Positions 1 to 10,721 of a DNA stretch of 64,000 bases are shown here, in pieces. The stretch lies in NCBI RefSeq assembly GCF_001999305.1, contig NZ_MLHQ01000007.1, forward strand, positions 1-64,000, read 5' to 3'. The notes beneath the pieces are model-generated. The model was not told where the DNA came from. It saw only the letters and a list, made by a program, of their open reading frames with translations, and ran no database searches. The DNA comes from Rodentibacter myodis (GTDB taxonomy: Bacteria > Pseudomonadota > Gammaproteobacteria > Enterobacterales > Pasteurellaceae). The first letter of the stretch is position 1; the number at the start of each line of letters is the position of its first letter. Made by a program: the position numbers and the translations under genes.

Positions 1-3000
1 GATTTTCTATATCGGTATGACTGATTGAGTTTGTCTTAAAGCGGTTTTTCTCTTGTGTTGCCTCACTTTCGATAATCGCACCGTTAAGCTGAGTATGGTT
101 ATGAATCGTCGCATCCATGCCATCCCCACCCACTTGAATACCCGTTTGTTCGTTCACTTGAGCATAATCCACTTTCGCTTTGCTATACGCCGCATTCATC
201 GAAGCACCGCCGCCCGAACCATAAGTTATCGAGCCACTCGCGCCGGCACTCACTTGTTTCGAGTCGTATTGCTCCGTATCTTGACGGCTAGTGAGAGTAA
301 GATTTTGTAAATCGGCCTCCCAACCCTTTGCTTTGATGTTTGCCGCATCAAGTGTTAAGCCGCCTACTTCACTGTTTGTGATGAGTTTATCCGCTTGAAG
401 ACGGCTGTTTTGCCAACGCTCACTGTCCGAGTTGGATTTGCCTTTCGAGACATTCACCGAACCTTCTATCCCTATGCCGTAGCTGTTGCCGTTCATACCC
501 ACAAACACACCAACACTACCACCTGCCGATTGACTTTTCGTCCGTTGGTGCTCCTCGTCTTTCACGCCTTTGATGTCAATCCCTTGCTTACCTGAAAGTG
601 CCATCACTTTGGCATTGGCATCCACACCTTCAAAACGGAGTTTTTCATCTCGGGCATTCACATTTAACACACCAGTGCTAAAGGTTGATTTTTGGTGATG
701 AATGCTTTGGCTTTCACTGCTCTGCGTTTGTTTTTGATTACCATAGCTGATGCTGATTTTCACACTCGGACTGGAAGTCGTACCCGTTCCTTGCATTTCG
801 CCTGCCCGTAACGCATCCAACGTTTCCGACACTTTACCTACATTTTGAGCAGCCATCACCCCCTCTTCCGCCGCTTTCATTGCATAAAGGGCTTTCAGTT
901 TAGGATTCGCCACCTGTTGGCTACGTTTTACGCTGTTATAAGCTGCTTGTGCCATATCCGTCACTGGAGTACTTAACGCAAGTGTTAAACCTGATTGTTT
1001 ATACTCATGACGCTCACTCGTGTTGATGATATCTTTCCCTGCTTCTACCTTCACTCCCGCACCCGATATGTCAATGCGGTTAGTCCGTGGGGTGATAAGG
1101 TCTGTGCCCATCACGTTGGTCTGCTTGCCTGCTTGGATTTGAATATTGCCACTCATTGAACCCAAAGTACTGCGTGCATCCGATTGCGTCCAACCTTCCA
1201 CTTCAGAGCGGTGTTTCTCCGATTTTGAGCCAAAGGTAATACCTATTCCTCCGCCTGAGAAAATTCCCGATTTTTTCTTTTTCGATATCGAAACGTCTTT
1301 GAAGTAATTGGTATCCGCACCAATATCAATATTCTGCTCAGCCATCAGATTAATCTCTTTATCTGCAATAATATTCACGGCTTTCGCAGTAATATCCCCC
1401 CTACTAGCTAAGGTAATATTTTCCCCTGAAATCGTACTGCCTTGTTGTATTCTCGTATTATGTTCTTGATATTGTTCACTTTGTTTCTTACCGTGCCAAC
1501 TTTTTTTAACGCTTTTGCTCCAATGTTTGGAATAATTTTCCTCCGTCACACTATCCAAATGAATATCTTTTGCCGATAACAAGACTGATTGATTTGCTTG
1601 AATCTGCGCCCCTTGGCTTGATAACTGATTTCCAACATTAAGTACAATATCTTGCCCTGTTAGGTCAGTCATTTTATGTTTAAACCACTCTCTTTCATTG
1701 TATTCTTCACGGCGTTTTTTTCGTCTACCGGTTTTTTCATAAGATTCGACGTAACTATGTCGCTTTGCTCCATCCAATAGAGCATTATTCTGCACCAACG
1801 CTGTTAATCGCCGTGTTGCCTCAAGCTCAGCTCCTTGAGAATAAAGATTCTCTGCAGATAAGTGGACATTACCGCCCCCTTTAATCCGGCTGATTTCTAC
1901 ATCGTCTTTGCGTTCGTTACGATAATGGTTGCCACTACCCATTTTTTCATCAAATCCCACCGAAAGTGCGGTCAAATTGAGGTCAGTTTTTGCGCTCACT
2001 TGAGTCTCGCCTTTGCCCTCATTGATTATCCCCGCCCCTAACAGGTTAATCCGATTGGCACTCACGGCAAGCGTGCCGTTTTCGCCTTTAACGTGTAACA
2101 ACGCTTGGCGGTCAAGATGGGTTTGACTACGTTGATAGTCGTTAAGATTGACTTCGGTGGTTTTGCTCGTGCTTTGATGCGCTAAATTACCTTTGACGTT
2201 TAATAATAATGCTTCATCTGCCTCAAACACGCCTCCAATATTGTGCATATCGCCCGACACTTGCGCTGCAACCGTTCCGCCTGAGACTTTGCCGCTATTA
2301 TGAACTGATTGGCTGTCTAACATCACTAACCGCCGTCCGGCAACCGTGCCTTGATTGACCAACTCTTGGGTTTTAAGTTGAATATCATGAGCAGACAGTA
2401 AGGTGCCGTTGCCGGCGACATCCCCTTTTTTGACTACCGCATACACTTTAGGTACTAACACTTCTGTTTGACTGCCATCATCCAGTCTGACTTGTTCTTT
2501 TTCCAGCCACACAATATCCGTGGTTAATGCCGCCACTTGAGCCGCTGATAATTTCACACCCGGTGTCAGATGAAACGATTTCGCAAAGGTAATACCTGCA
2601 TCCATTAAACCTTTATATTGGCTTTCAAAATCTTGATAGCCGCCTAAATATTGTCTGCCTGTCAGTAAATTGATTTGCTCTCGAACCAAACGTTGCTCAT
2701 AGTAACCGTCGCCTAAGCGTTTATGTACATTTTCGTGGTCGTGACGCAGCGCTTTATACATATAATCCGAACTCAGCCATTTTTTGTATTGGGCAAAATT
2801 CGGGTCGGTTTCGATAAGCACGTGGCTGTCCGCATTCGGGTTTATGCGGTATAGGCTTTGTGTTGGCAGGCGGGTATCAACCGGAATACTACGTACTTCA
2901 ATCCCTTTATCCTTATCAATAGTCGGAATCCGCTCCAAGGCTAATTCTGTGACCGACAGTTTGGTTTGGTTCGTGTTATTGTCAAAGTTAACTTTGTTCT

Positions 3001-6000
3001 GATCACGCTCAACATTGGTCAATGACGAGACATTCAGTTTGCCAATATCCGTGCTATTGACCCCATTTTGCACCTGAGCAATCTCATTACGGGATTTGCC
3101 GCTTTGATAATGTTGATAAGTCGCCGGCTGTGTGTTCTCAAGCTGAACAAAAATGCCCATATCTTTGTGTTGTTCATCAACCCGTTTCAATGCACCGCCT
3201 TGAGTGTGTTTGCGCTGATGATAACGACGAAAACCGCCGCGCCATCTGGTATAAGTGTAATCCCGCCATCCTTCTTCAATATTGCGTGTAATGGCGTCTT
3301 CATCATCCAAATTTTTTAACGTACCGCTGCCCGCATTGCGAATATCCCGTCCACTAATGACCCAGCTTTTATCGTTGAGAAAACGGTCGCTTTGGTAGGT
3401 AATATTTTCTCCGGCTAAAATCTGCGCCGGTAATGAGGCGGTTGTAATGTTTTCTTCCACACGTTCACGATTGACAAAAAGCTCCCAAAAACGGTAAAAC
3501 TCTTCGCCCAATAACGGACTGTTGTGTTTATCTATCGCATCGCTGAGTGCTTTTAAATTATCGCCGTATTTCGCCATCCAACCGATTAACGGTAATAAGG
3601 TTTCATAATCCGCTTTATCTTGCACGGCTTTGTTATAAGCAGCTAACTCTCGTTTATATTTGTTTTTTGCCTGTTTATATGCGAAGAAACCTGGGTAATT
3701 CTCTCTTTTCGGCTCAACCGGTTTTGCAGGCACAATCGGCGCATGATCCGCTTGTGCATCTTGCTGCTCGTCTAACGCATTGATTTCTTCTTCGCTTAAA
3801 TTCGACGGCGTCAATCTACTCACGCCCTCTTGTTTCTGACGACTTATCGCTTCCGCCATTGCCGGCGTAATTGTCGGCATCTCTTCCGCCGGTGCAGTTA
3901 AATTAAAATATTGCCAAATCGGATTATCCTTGCCGTAAACACTTTCCGGCATAATCCGACATTCGCCCTTGTCGCAATCCGCCGTATTCGGTATGGCAAG
4001 CAGTTGATCTTTCGTTAATTGGCTACTGTCAGTAATAACCTGTAAACGGCTTGGATCGTAGCTTCGCACATATTTCCACGCCCGGCTAAAATTAACTCGT
4101 CTTAAACCTTTGGTATCAATATAAGGTAATTTGCCGTTATTGTAAGGTGAGTCACCTGTTGCTAAATAATCCGGCAGAATATAGGATTTGGATACCGAAA
4201 CATTTGAGGTTTCTTGAATAGCGGATTGGTAATGGATATTCGTGTTAGCCACATCTTTGATATTTAGTCCAATTCCTTTTCCTGCCTCAATAATGCTACT
4301 GAAGTTTTTCAAACTCAAGGCTTGACCGACGGCATAGTTATTTTCGTCTAAACGATTACCAAAGAAGATACCACCCTCACTATAAATGAGCGCACCACTT
4401 TTTCTGTTCGCATCATAATTTTCGGTTAAGTTGGTAATACGCTGCGCCCCTATATCTAATTGCTTCCTCGCTGCAATCGTCGCTGCATAAACCTTACCGT
4501 CGTTACCCCGTTGATCTTTGTTTAATACGCTATCAGCTTGTAACGCAACATAATCGCCGTAAATCCGCCCCGTGCCAATATTATCGATTTGTTTAGCTCG
4601 AATCAGCGTAGTGGCGTTTTCCGTTTCATTAAAACTATTAATCAAGCCTTCGTTATGTAATGTTGAAGCGGAAACCACTTGGGTTTGTGCCGCACTGATT
4701 CTTCCACTTTGATGATTGGTTATTTTACCCGCTTGAAGTTGAAGACGATCATTCGCTGATAAACGGTGCTGATTGACTAACTGTCCGGCAGTCGTTAATT
4801 TCAAGCTATGATAAGCATTGATATCTCGTTTGGTATTCACATCCGATTGAACATTAATATCAATATGTCCCGCTTCAATATGTCCGTCTTCGCTAAAAGC
4901 ACGAGCGGTTAAATTCAATTTATTATTTGCCTGTAAAATACCTTGCGTATTATTCACATCCAAACTATTCAGCGAGCCGTTAATATGCAAATCGCCCCAG
5001 CTCAGTATTTCGCCTTGATGATTGTTTAATTGCAAATCAAGACGAAAATCCGCCCGACTTAGGCTATAAATGCCGCCCTCTTGGTTATTGAGCTGACGAC
5101 CGCCTACTATCAACTCTCGGGCAATAATACCCTGTGTCAGATTATCTTGTTGCGCTTTCGTGGCTTGATTATCGATATTAGGCACATTGAGGCGTAAATG
5201 TTGATGAGAAATTACCGCTGACCCCAATGCGCCAACACGAGAGTTGGTCAGACCGGTCGCCGTGATATTTGCATTGCCTGTTGCCTGGATAAATCCGGCT
5301 CGGTTATCAATATCTCCGGCGGATAATGCAAGCAAACCGCCACTGAGCAATTTGCCGTTACGGTTATCAAATGCCTCTCCTAGTGCGTTAAATTGAATTG
5401 CGCCTTGCTCCGTCGTGATTCGACCTTGAGCATTATTCACACCAAGTGCGGTCAAATTGAGAGATGTTTTTATATTGATCGTACCATTAAGGTTTTGTAA
5501 TGCCTGCGTAATCTTAAGCGTTGCATTGCCTTGTGTCGCTGCAATCATACCGTTTTGATTATCAAGACGGTCAGCAAATAGCGTAACCGCATTACTCGCT
5601 TTTATCTCACCTTGCTGATTATCAATACCTTGCGTCGTCGTTAAATGAAGCTGATCGGTCGCTAAAATTTGTCCTTTGCGATTGATCGTTTCCGTCACAG
5701 CCAGCTGACTATCGCCGCCGCTTAGTCGCCCTTGACTATTATCAATGGTTGTTGCTGCTTTAATTTGCTGGGTGGCTTTAGCAGTTACTACACCTTGTCG
5801 ATTATCCAACCCGCGAACATTCAGGATCTGATTTCCACCTGCCGCAATATATCCCAATCGGTTATCTAATTGTTCAGCCCGAACGGATAAATTAACCAAG
5901 CTAATAATGCCAAGCGGTGTAGCGGATGTCGGATGGGTTTGATGATTATCAAGATTGCCTTGTAGCGCCAAATGAATCGCACCTTGGCTTTGAACCAATC

Positions 6001-8512
6001 CTTGCGTATTAAGGAAGTCTTGAGCGGAAATTGAGGTATTCCCCCCTACACTGATTTTTCCCTGTTCGTTACGGATTCCGCCACGCTGCACTTTCATCAT
6101 CAAATCGCCACGACTGACGATTTGACCTTGTTGGTTATCCAGCTCAGCAGCAGTGATATTGATTAGCCTGTTAGCCACCACATCACTTTGTTTGTGATTG
6201 ATAAACGAACCGCCTATCGTTAAATCAACCTTACCTCCCTCAATTAAACTGTTCTCTTGGCTGGTTAAATCCTTTGCCGTCGATACTGTCAGGGTGTTAT
6301 CGGCTTTGATTACCCCTTCACTTTGACTTAGCGAAGCCGCTTGAATGGTTGCCTGTTGTGCACGAATGATACCTTGATGATTGGTTAGATTACCGCTGTT
6401 CAGCGTTAATGCTGTACCGCTTGATACAATGCCTTTATCATTATTGAGCTCACTTCCGGCAGTTTCAATATTGAGCTGTCCGTCGGCTTGAATATTCCCC
6501 TGTGTATTAGATAATGCCGCACTGTTAAGGGTTAAATCACCGCGTATGAATAATTTACCTGCTTGGTTGTTAAATGAATGATTGTATGTTTCAACGCGGA
6601 CACCTTGCTCGCCTTGAATTCTACCTTGTTGGTTATCTACTTGCCCGGTATAAAGAGAAAGGGTTTGGTTGGCAAATAATAATCCCGATGAAGAAAGAAA
6701 TTGCCCCTGATGGGTATCAACTTCCAGTTTTCCGCCGGCAATTAATTTACCTTTTGTATTATCCACCCGTTGCGTATCAATAAGGAAATGTCCTTGTGTT
6801 GAAAATGCTCCACCCGAATTATTAATGGATTGAGCGGACAATTTAAAATCCTCTGCACCGGTTTGCACCCAAACGCCATTGGCATTGTTAAGTGCGGTCT
6901 GTTTTGTCCGAATTTTATTTGCTGTCAAATGACCATTCGGCGTAGAAAGCGTTGTCGGCGTATCTAAAATAAGATTTTGTTGCGCCGTCAACCATGCTTC
7001 ATTTGCCTGGATATCACCCTGCCGTGCTTGAACGTGAATGTCATAGGCTTGATTGCGGCTGTGGTCTAAATTGACTTCCGTAGCATTAATATTTAATTGC
7101 CCAGACGCAAAGTGCTTACCTTGTAAGGTCGCATTGCCGCCGGCTTGAATTTGAATGGTTTTGCCTTGTGCCGACGAGGTTTCAAGGGTTCGGGTTTCAT
7201 TTTCTTCCTGCGTGTGGGTTTGCATACCGGCGGCAATCAGGGCGGATTGCGCCGTATTTACCGTTGCCGCCTCATAGCGAATTGAACCTTTCGCCACCGT
7301 TTCGCCTTGTTGCCGAATGGCGTGTTTTGCCTGTTTTTGTATGTTTCCGCTACGAGCAATAACTGAACCGTCCTGTTTAATATCAGCACCGCTTGAAAGG
7401 CGAATATCATGTTGGCGGTTTTCAATCTTGCCTGTGTTTTCAATACCGTTTGTGCCGGTGAGTTGAATTGATTTATTCGCATTTAACGTACCGCTATTTA
7501 CAATTCGACCTTGGCTATCAATCTTGAGCGTTTCAGCATTCGCACCGATATGCCCTGCATTGTGTACACCGACACCTTGTTCAGTACCAATTAAATGGAT
7601 CTTTCCTGCATACATTCCCCCTAATTGCCCCACATCAATCGCAACTTGTGGCTTAGCGTCTTGAGCTGTCGCTTGGTTTGTATGAGTAATTTGCAAATCT
7701 TCCGGTTTAGCCGTACGCTTAACCGTATTTTTACCGGTAACAACCTTCATTTCTTTTTTCGACCAAACACCCGCATTGATTTGGGTTTCTTGGGCAATAA
7801 TCTCCGTATAATCTACACGACTGTTATCTAAGCCTTTACCGGATACACTGACTTTGCCTTTTTCCACAACAAAGCTTTCAAGATTACCATGTTGAATTTG
7901 AGGCTTACCTGTCGTGAACGTAGTACGATCTGAATTAATGACTCCACAACCTTCACAATGAATACCTGACGGGTTCGCAATAATTACATCAGCTTTTTTA
8001 CCTGCTACTTCAACATAACCTTTAAGCACAGAAGGATCGGATGAATTCACTTCATTTAAAATGACTTTTGCTTCGCCTCGGGCAAGATAAGGGTTACCTT
8101 GCACCCATCCCCCCTGCTGTGTTTGAACCTGTGTTCGGCTGTTGTTTAATATTGCCCCTTTGGTATCAACATCAAACTTACTGTATTTATTATGAGATAA
8201 CCCTTGCTCATTAGGTGTTTGAATATTTACTTGTGGCAAACCGTTTGCCGTTTGTAGCACGATGGGTTGTTGAGTTTTAGGGGCGGATTTATCTGCTTGG
8301 ATAATCAAATTAGCAGATACCGCGCTAGAAAATGAAACAAATCCTAGCGCACAGAAAAGACTGAAAGTAAGTGGTTGAATTTTCGCAAACAACTGAGGAA
8401 AACTGGATGAAGCTCTCTCGGTTGATTTTCCTTCTGTTTTCGCTAATTCCGATGTAACAACCAAACATTGTAAAGTTTTACTAAAAATGACACGGAAACA
8501 ATTTTTATTCAT
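1..8512 (-). CDS. Two-partner secretion exoprotein, FhaB/CdiA-like filamentous hemagglutinin (3' end beyond window)
   Basis: I read this frame from an ATG at 8512 to the left edge; the stretches translated show no stop, giving more than 2,800 codons. The N-terminus (MNKNCFRVIFSKTLQCLVV) is the extended signal peptide region of type Vb exoproteins, followed by a hydrophobic core and a likely cleavage after Ala67. A TPS secretion domain follows (about 68-300) with the NPSGIHCEGCG motif near residue 180. Long beta-helical hemagglutinin repeats follow (for example 'N.QG.I.A' units). A non-repetitive middle section near residues 1500-2000 (YGKDNPIWQYF; TGRQYLGGY; LTPGVKLSAAQ) resembles the segment between the FHA-1 and FHA-2 repeats of CdiA proteins. 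More repeats then run to the edge. It lies 35 bp after its transporter gene. Whether it is an adhesin or a contact-dependent toxin is decided by the unseen C-terminus. Confidence 0.93.
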   Translation of the reverse strand, partial: MNKNCFRVIFSKTLQCLVVTSELAKTEGKSTERASSSFPQLFAKIQPLTFSLFCALGFVSFSSAVSANLIIQADKSAPKTQQPIVLQTANGLPQVNIQTPNEQGLSHNKYSKFDVDTKGAILNNSRTQVQTQQGGWVQGNPYLARGEAKVILNEVNSSDPSVLKGYVEVAGKKADVIIANPSGIHCEGCGVINSDRTTFTTGKPQIQHGNLESFVVEKGKVSVSGKGLDNSRVDYTEIIAQETQINAGVWSKKEMKVVTGKNTVKRTAKPEDLQITHTNQATAQDAKPQVAIDVGQLGGMYAGKIHLIGTEQGVGVHNAGHIGANAETLKIDSQGRIVNSGTLNANKSIQLTGTNGIENTGKIENRQHDIRLSSGADIKQDGSVIARSGNIQKQAKHAIRQQGETVAKGSIRYEAATVNTAQSALIAAGMQTHTQEENETRTLETSSAQGKTIQIQAGGNATLQGKHFASGQLNINATEVNLDHSRNQAYDIHVQARQGDIQANEAWLTAQQNLILDTPTTLSTPNGHLTANKIRTKQTALNNANGVWVQTGAEDFKLSAQSINNSGGAFSTQGHFLIDTQRVDNTKGKLIAGGKLEVDTHQGQFLSSSGLLFANQTLSLYTGQVDNQQGRIQGEQGVRVETYNHSFNNQAGKLFIRGDLTLNSAALSNTQGNIQADGQLNIETAGSELNNDKGIVSSGTALTLNSGNLTNHQGIIRAQQATIQAASLSQSEGVIKADNTLTVSTAKDLTSQENSLIEGGKVDLTIGGSFINHKQSDVVANRLINITAAELDNQQGQIVSRGDLMMKVQRGGIRNEQGKISVGGNTSISAQDFLNTQGLVQSQGAIHLALQGNLDNHQTHPTSATPLGIISLVNLSVRAEQLDNRLGYIAAGGNQILNVRGLDNRQGVVTAKATQQIKAATTIDNSQGRLSGGDSQLAVTETINRKGQILATDQLHLTTTQGIDNQQGEIKASNAVTLFADRLDNQNGMIAATQGNATLKITQALQNLNGTINIKTSLNLTALGVNNAQGRITTEQGAIQFNALGEAFDNRNGKLLSGGLLALSAGDIDNRAGFIQATGNANITATGLTNSRVGALGSAVISHQHLRLNVPNIDNQATKAQQDNLTQGIIARELIVGGRQLNNQEGGIYSLSRADFRLDLQLNNHQGEILSWGDLHINGSLNSLDVNNTQGILQANNKLNLTARAFSEDGHIEAGHIDINVQSDVNTKRDINAYHSLKLTTAGQLVNQHRLSANDRLQLQAGKITNHQSGRISAAQTQVVSASTLHNEGLINSFNETENATTLIRAKQIDNIGTGRIYGDYVALQADSVLNKDQRGNDGKVYAATIAARKQLDIGAQRITNLTENYDANRKSGALIYSEGGIFFGNRLDENNYAVGQALSLKNFSSIIEAGKGIGLNIKDVANTNIHYQSAIQETSNVSVSKSYILPDYLATGDSPYNNGKLPYIDTKGLRRVNFSRAWKYVRSYDPSRLQVITDSSQLTKDQLLAIPNTADCDKGECRIMPESVYGKDNPIWQYFNLTAPAEEMPTITPAMAEAISRQKQEGVSRLTPSNLSEEEINALDEQQDAQADHAPIVPAKPVEPKRENYPGFFAYKQAKNKYKRELAAYNKAVQDKADYETLLPLIGWMAKYGDNLKALSDAIDKHNSPLLGEEFYRFWELFVNRERVEENITTASLPAQILAGENITYQSDRFLNDKSWVISGRDIRNAGSGTLKNLDDEDAITRNIEEGWRDYTYTRWRGGFRRYHQRKHTQGGALKRVDEQHKDMGIFVQLENTQPATYQHYQSGKSRNEIAQVQNGVNSTDIGKLNVSSLTNVERDQNKVNFDNNTNQTKLSVTELALERIPTIDKDKGIEVRSIPVDTRLPTQSLYRINPNADSHVLIETDPNFAQYKKWLSSDYMYKALRHDHENVHKRLGDGYYEQRLVREQINLLTGRQYLGGYQDFESQYKGLMDAGITFAKSFHLTPGVKLSAAQVAALTTDIVWLEKEQVRLDDGSQTEVLVPKVYAVVKKGDVAGNGTLLSAHDIQLKTQELVNQGTVAGRRLVMLDSQSVHNSGKVSGGTVAAQVSGDMHNIGGVFEADEALLLNVKGNLAHQSTSKTTEVNLNDYQRSQTHLDRQALLHVKGENGTLAVSANRINLLGAGIINEGKGETQVSAKTDLNLTALSVGFDEKMGSGNHYRNERKDDVEISRIKGGGNVHLSAENLYSQGAELEATRRLTALVQNNALLDGAKRHSYVESYEKTGRRKKRREEYNEREWFKHKMTDLTGQDIVLNVGNQLSSQGAQIQANQSVLLSAKDIHLDSVTEENYSKHWSKSVKKSWHGKKQSEQYQEHNTRIQQGSTISGENITLASRGDITAKAVNIIADKEINLMAEQNIDIGADTNYFKDVSISKKKKSGIFSGGGIGITFGSKSEKHRSEVEGWTQSDARSTLGSMSGNIQIQAGKQTNVMGTDLITPRTNRIDISGAGVKVEAGKDIINTSERHEYKQSGLTLALSTPVTDMAQAAYNSVKRSQQVANPKLKALYAMKAAEEGVMAAQNVGKVSETLDALRAGEMQGTGTTSSPSVKISISYGNQKQTQSSESQSIHHQKSTFSTGVLNVNARDEKLRFEGVDANAKVMALSGKQGIDIKGVKDEEHQRTKSQSAGGSVGVFVGMNGNSYGIGIEGSVNVSKGKSNSDSERWQNSRLQADKLITNSEVGGLTLDAANIKAKGWEADLQNLTLTSRQDTEQYDSKQVSAGASGSITYGSGGGASMNAAYSKAKVDYAQVNEQTGIQVGGDGMDATIHNHTQLNGAIIESEATQEKNRFKTNSISHTDIEN

Positions 8513-8547
8513 TTTAACTATCCTTTAATTTTTAATAATACGTTTAA

Positions 8548-10302
8548 TTAGAAGCTATAGCCGACATTAAAACCGGCAACAGTATTTGATGTTTTAAAAC
8601 CTGTTGGTTTACTGATTGGTTTTCCGACAAAAACATCATAATAAAAACCTCGCCATCCCCCTTTTAGCCCTATCGCACTACCAATAAGATGATGACCTAA
8701 TTGAGATTGGGTTGACCATCCCATAACTCGTCCTCCGTCAAAAGCAAAATAAAGTTGCTGCCCTTTACCATTCACATTCCAAGCAAGTTCATTACGCCAT
8801 AACCAGCCTCGTTCACCGGCAAGCGTAAGTTCACCGTCAAAGCCTCTTACCGTATAACGCCCGCCAATACTAAAGCGATCTTGAGCAATTAAAGGGGTTT
8901 TATTCCATTGTGCACTCCAAGCGGTTTGATATTGCCAATATTGTTTACCCAACATAAACGGTTGAGTAAAATTAACGGAAGCAAAAATAATTTCCGGGCG
9001 AGAAGTTCCTTCTCCCCAAAGTTCTTCCGGCGCTGACAATGCCCCTCTTGCACCGGTTCCCCGTTTATAGCTAGCGGATAATTCAAGAACAGCATCACCA
9101 ATATATTCTTTATGAGAAAGTCCAGCCTCCCAGCCCGCCATACGACGTTTTTGCACCTGAATCTCTGAACCATCTACATAGTTACTAGACTGACGCGACC
9201 AAAAACTACCGAAAGCGGATGTTTTACGTTTACTATCTCGATACACTAAATAAGATAGCGTTGCCTTTGTGGTATTGCTTTTCCCCGAATAGAGATAGTT
9301 ATTATTGAAAGCACCAAAAACTTCTTGCCGATAACGGTTATAAGTTTGTGACGCAGATAACGTCCAATAGCCGAAAGGGATAGAATAATAAAAGGTTAAA
9401 TTTTTACTGGCACGGCTACCTTTTTCATCATTATGAGTTTTTAAACTACGTGTAAAAGAGGTATAAAAAAGATCATTAGCAGAAAACATATTATCAAGAG
9501 ATAATGTTCCACTTGCTTGATATTGCCCCGTTGATTTCGAACCAGAATCATCCAAACTTAAATTAACTCGAAAAGGCAATGCTTGTTGATAACTAATTTT
9601 AATGTCACTCACACCAATATCGCTCTTACTTGGCAATAACTCAATGTTCGCTTCTACTGTTGGCACCCGTTTAAGATTTTCAAGCGACTGTTCCATATCT
9701 CTTACATTCAAAAGATCACCTTTTGAAAAGGTGAATCCAGTTAAAGCATGTAAACGGCTAAAACGTGGAACATTGCCACTGTCCTCAACGATGGTATTTC
9801 CTACTTTACCGGGAATAATCGTTAACACTAAAGAGCCACTTTTCAGATCTTGCTCTTGCGTCACAACACGTGTAGTAACGTACCCCTTTTCAATAATTCG
9901 ATTTTGAATTTGTTTCATCAAAATGCCTATTCCCTCTCCGCCAAAACAATGCGGGAGGGTTAGTTTTAAATCGTTATAAGCTTGATTTAATGCCCATTGG
10001 AATTGGCTTTCAGAAGAGGAGTGTTTAGCTGAATAATCAACCAACGTGATATAATGAATCGGGTAACAAGGCGTTCCTTTATCAGATAAGGTCAATCCTT
10101 TATAATTTGTCGTCTCTAAACGAACATCAGCCTGAGATTGCAAGATTTTCTCTTGCGCTTGCTGATTTTGTTGTTGGCGTTGCTGCTGAAGTGCATCCAT
10201 TTGGTTTAAACGGGAGAAATTTTCCGGTTTATTAGCAAAAGCAAATAGTGGTACGATCGAAAATAATGTAACGGTATAGAGTTTATTAAATACTGTTTTC
10301 AT
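8548..10302 (-). CDS. TpsB outer-membrane transporter, FhaC/ShlB/CdiB family
   Basis: This 584-residue protein should be the outer-membrane Omp85-superfamily pore that exports the giant exoprotein encoded just downstream. It has a signal peptide ending at AFA, a Gln-rich linker (residues about 36-56), and two POTRA-type domains (about 75-230, with the Cys pair typical of the POTRA_2 region at 'TPCYPIHY' and 'LPHCFGG'). A C-terminal beta-barrel follows with the conserved VRGFDG motif of loop L6 near residue 483 and a terminal aromatic 'GYSF'. Length is as expected for ShlB/FhaC proteins. It is the first gene of a two-gene operon with the exoprotein and has a clear promoter upstream. No frameshift is seen. 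Confidence 0.93.
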   Translation of the reverse strand: MKTVFNKLYTVTLFSIVPLFAFANKPENFSRLNQMDALQQQRQQQNQQAQEKILQSQADVRLETTNYKGLTLSDKGTPCYPIHYITLVDYSAKHSSSESQFQWALNQAYNDLKLTLPHCFGGEGIGILMKQIQNRIIEKGYVTTRVVTQEQDLKSGSLVLTIIPGKVGNTIVEDSGNVPRFSRLHALTGFTFSKGDLLNVRDMEQSLENLKRVPTVEANIELLPSKSDIGVSDIKISYQQALPFRVNLSLDDSGSKSTGQYQASGTLSLDNMFSANDLFYTSFTRSLKTHNDEKGSRASKNLTFYYSIPFGYWTLSASQTYNRYRQEVFGAFNNNYLYSGKSNTTKATLSYLVYRDSKRKTSAFGSFWSRQSSNYVDGSEIQVQKRRMAGWEAGLSHKEYIGDAVLELSASYKRGTGARGALSAPEELWGEGTSRPEIIFASVNFTQPFMLGKQYWQYQTAWSAQWNKTPLIAQDRFSIGGRYTVRGFDGELTLAGERGWLWRNELAWNVNGKGQQLYFAFDGGRVMGWSTQSQLGHHLIGSAIGLKGGWRGFYYDVFVGKPISKPTGFKTSNTVAGFNVGYSF

Positions 10303-10335
10303 ACTTTAAACTAAGTGATTGAATTTATGAATTTG

Positions 10336-10364
10336 ATTATAAAACATACTATAATCTTTGTTAA
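10336..10364 (-). promoter_or_regulatory. Promoter of the tpsB-tpsA operon
   Basis: Read on the minus strand, a TTAACA -35 box (10364-10359) and a perfect TATAAT -10 box (10341-10336) are separated by 17 bp, about 30 bp ahead of the tpsB ATG. This is a sigma-70 promoter prediction from sequence only. Confidence 0.6.
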
Positions 10365-10483
10365 TATTTATACAAAACAAAGTCAAAGTAAACTCGTACA
10401 GCAATATTTTCATTTCCCTTAGCTTCCTTTTATGTACTACATAAAAAAATAACTAAATACATTTAACCCTTTTAACCTTTTCA

Positions 10484-10518
10484 AATAAGACCTTTCTCTT
10501 GGGAAAGGTCACCTTATT
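10484..10518. repeat. Inverted repeat / stem-loop upstream of the TPS operon
   Basis: GACCTTTC and GAAAGGTC form an 8-bp stem with outer AATAA/TTATT pairing. No strong T-run follows on either strand, so it is a weak terminator candidate at best. Its role is unknown. Confidence 0.4.
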
Positions 10519-10575
10519 ACATCTTTGGGGGAAAAATACGATATTCAAAGAGAGTGGATATGAGTAGTTTTTGCG

Positions 10576-10721
10576 GCATTATGTAGCAAATGCACAATTT
10601 AAAGAAAATGTAGGGATGCCACGCTGGCATCCGTAAAAATTAAACGATTTTAAAAGGTTGTATGGCGGATGTCAGCATTGTGTCTCTAGAATTTAAGTTT
10701 GTGCAACTGCTACATAATAGC
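10576..10721. repeat. Fold-back (MITE/REP-like) element with about 30-bp imperfect inverted ends
   Basis: The ends 10576-10604 and 10691-10721 are imperfect inverted copies: both contain ATTATGTAGCA followed by TGCACAA when read inward. Inside is a perfect hairpin, GGATGCCA-cgc-TGGCATCC (10614-10632), and a diverged opposing hairpin half around 10660-10687. The element belongs to the same hairpin family seen near 31429, 40174 and 48727. No open reading frame is inside. The rest of this gap, 10722-11026, has only short interrupted frames and no gene that I can support. Confidence 0.6.
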
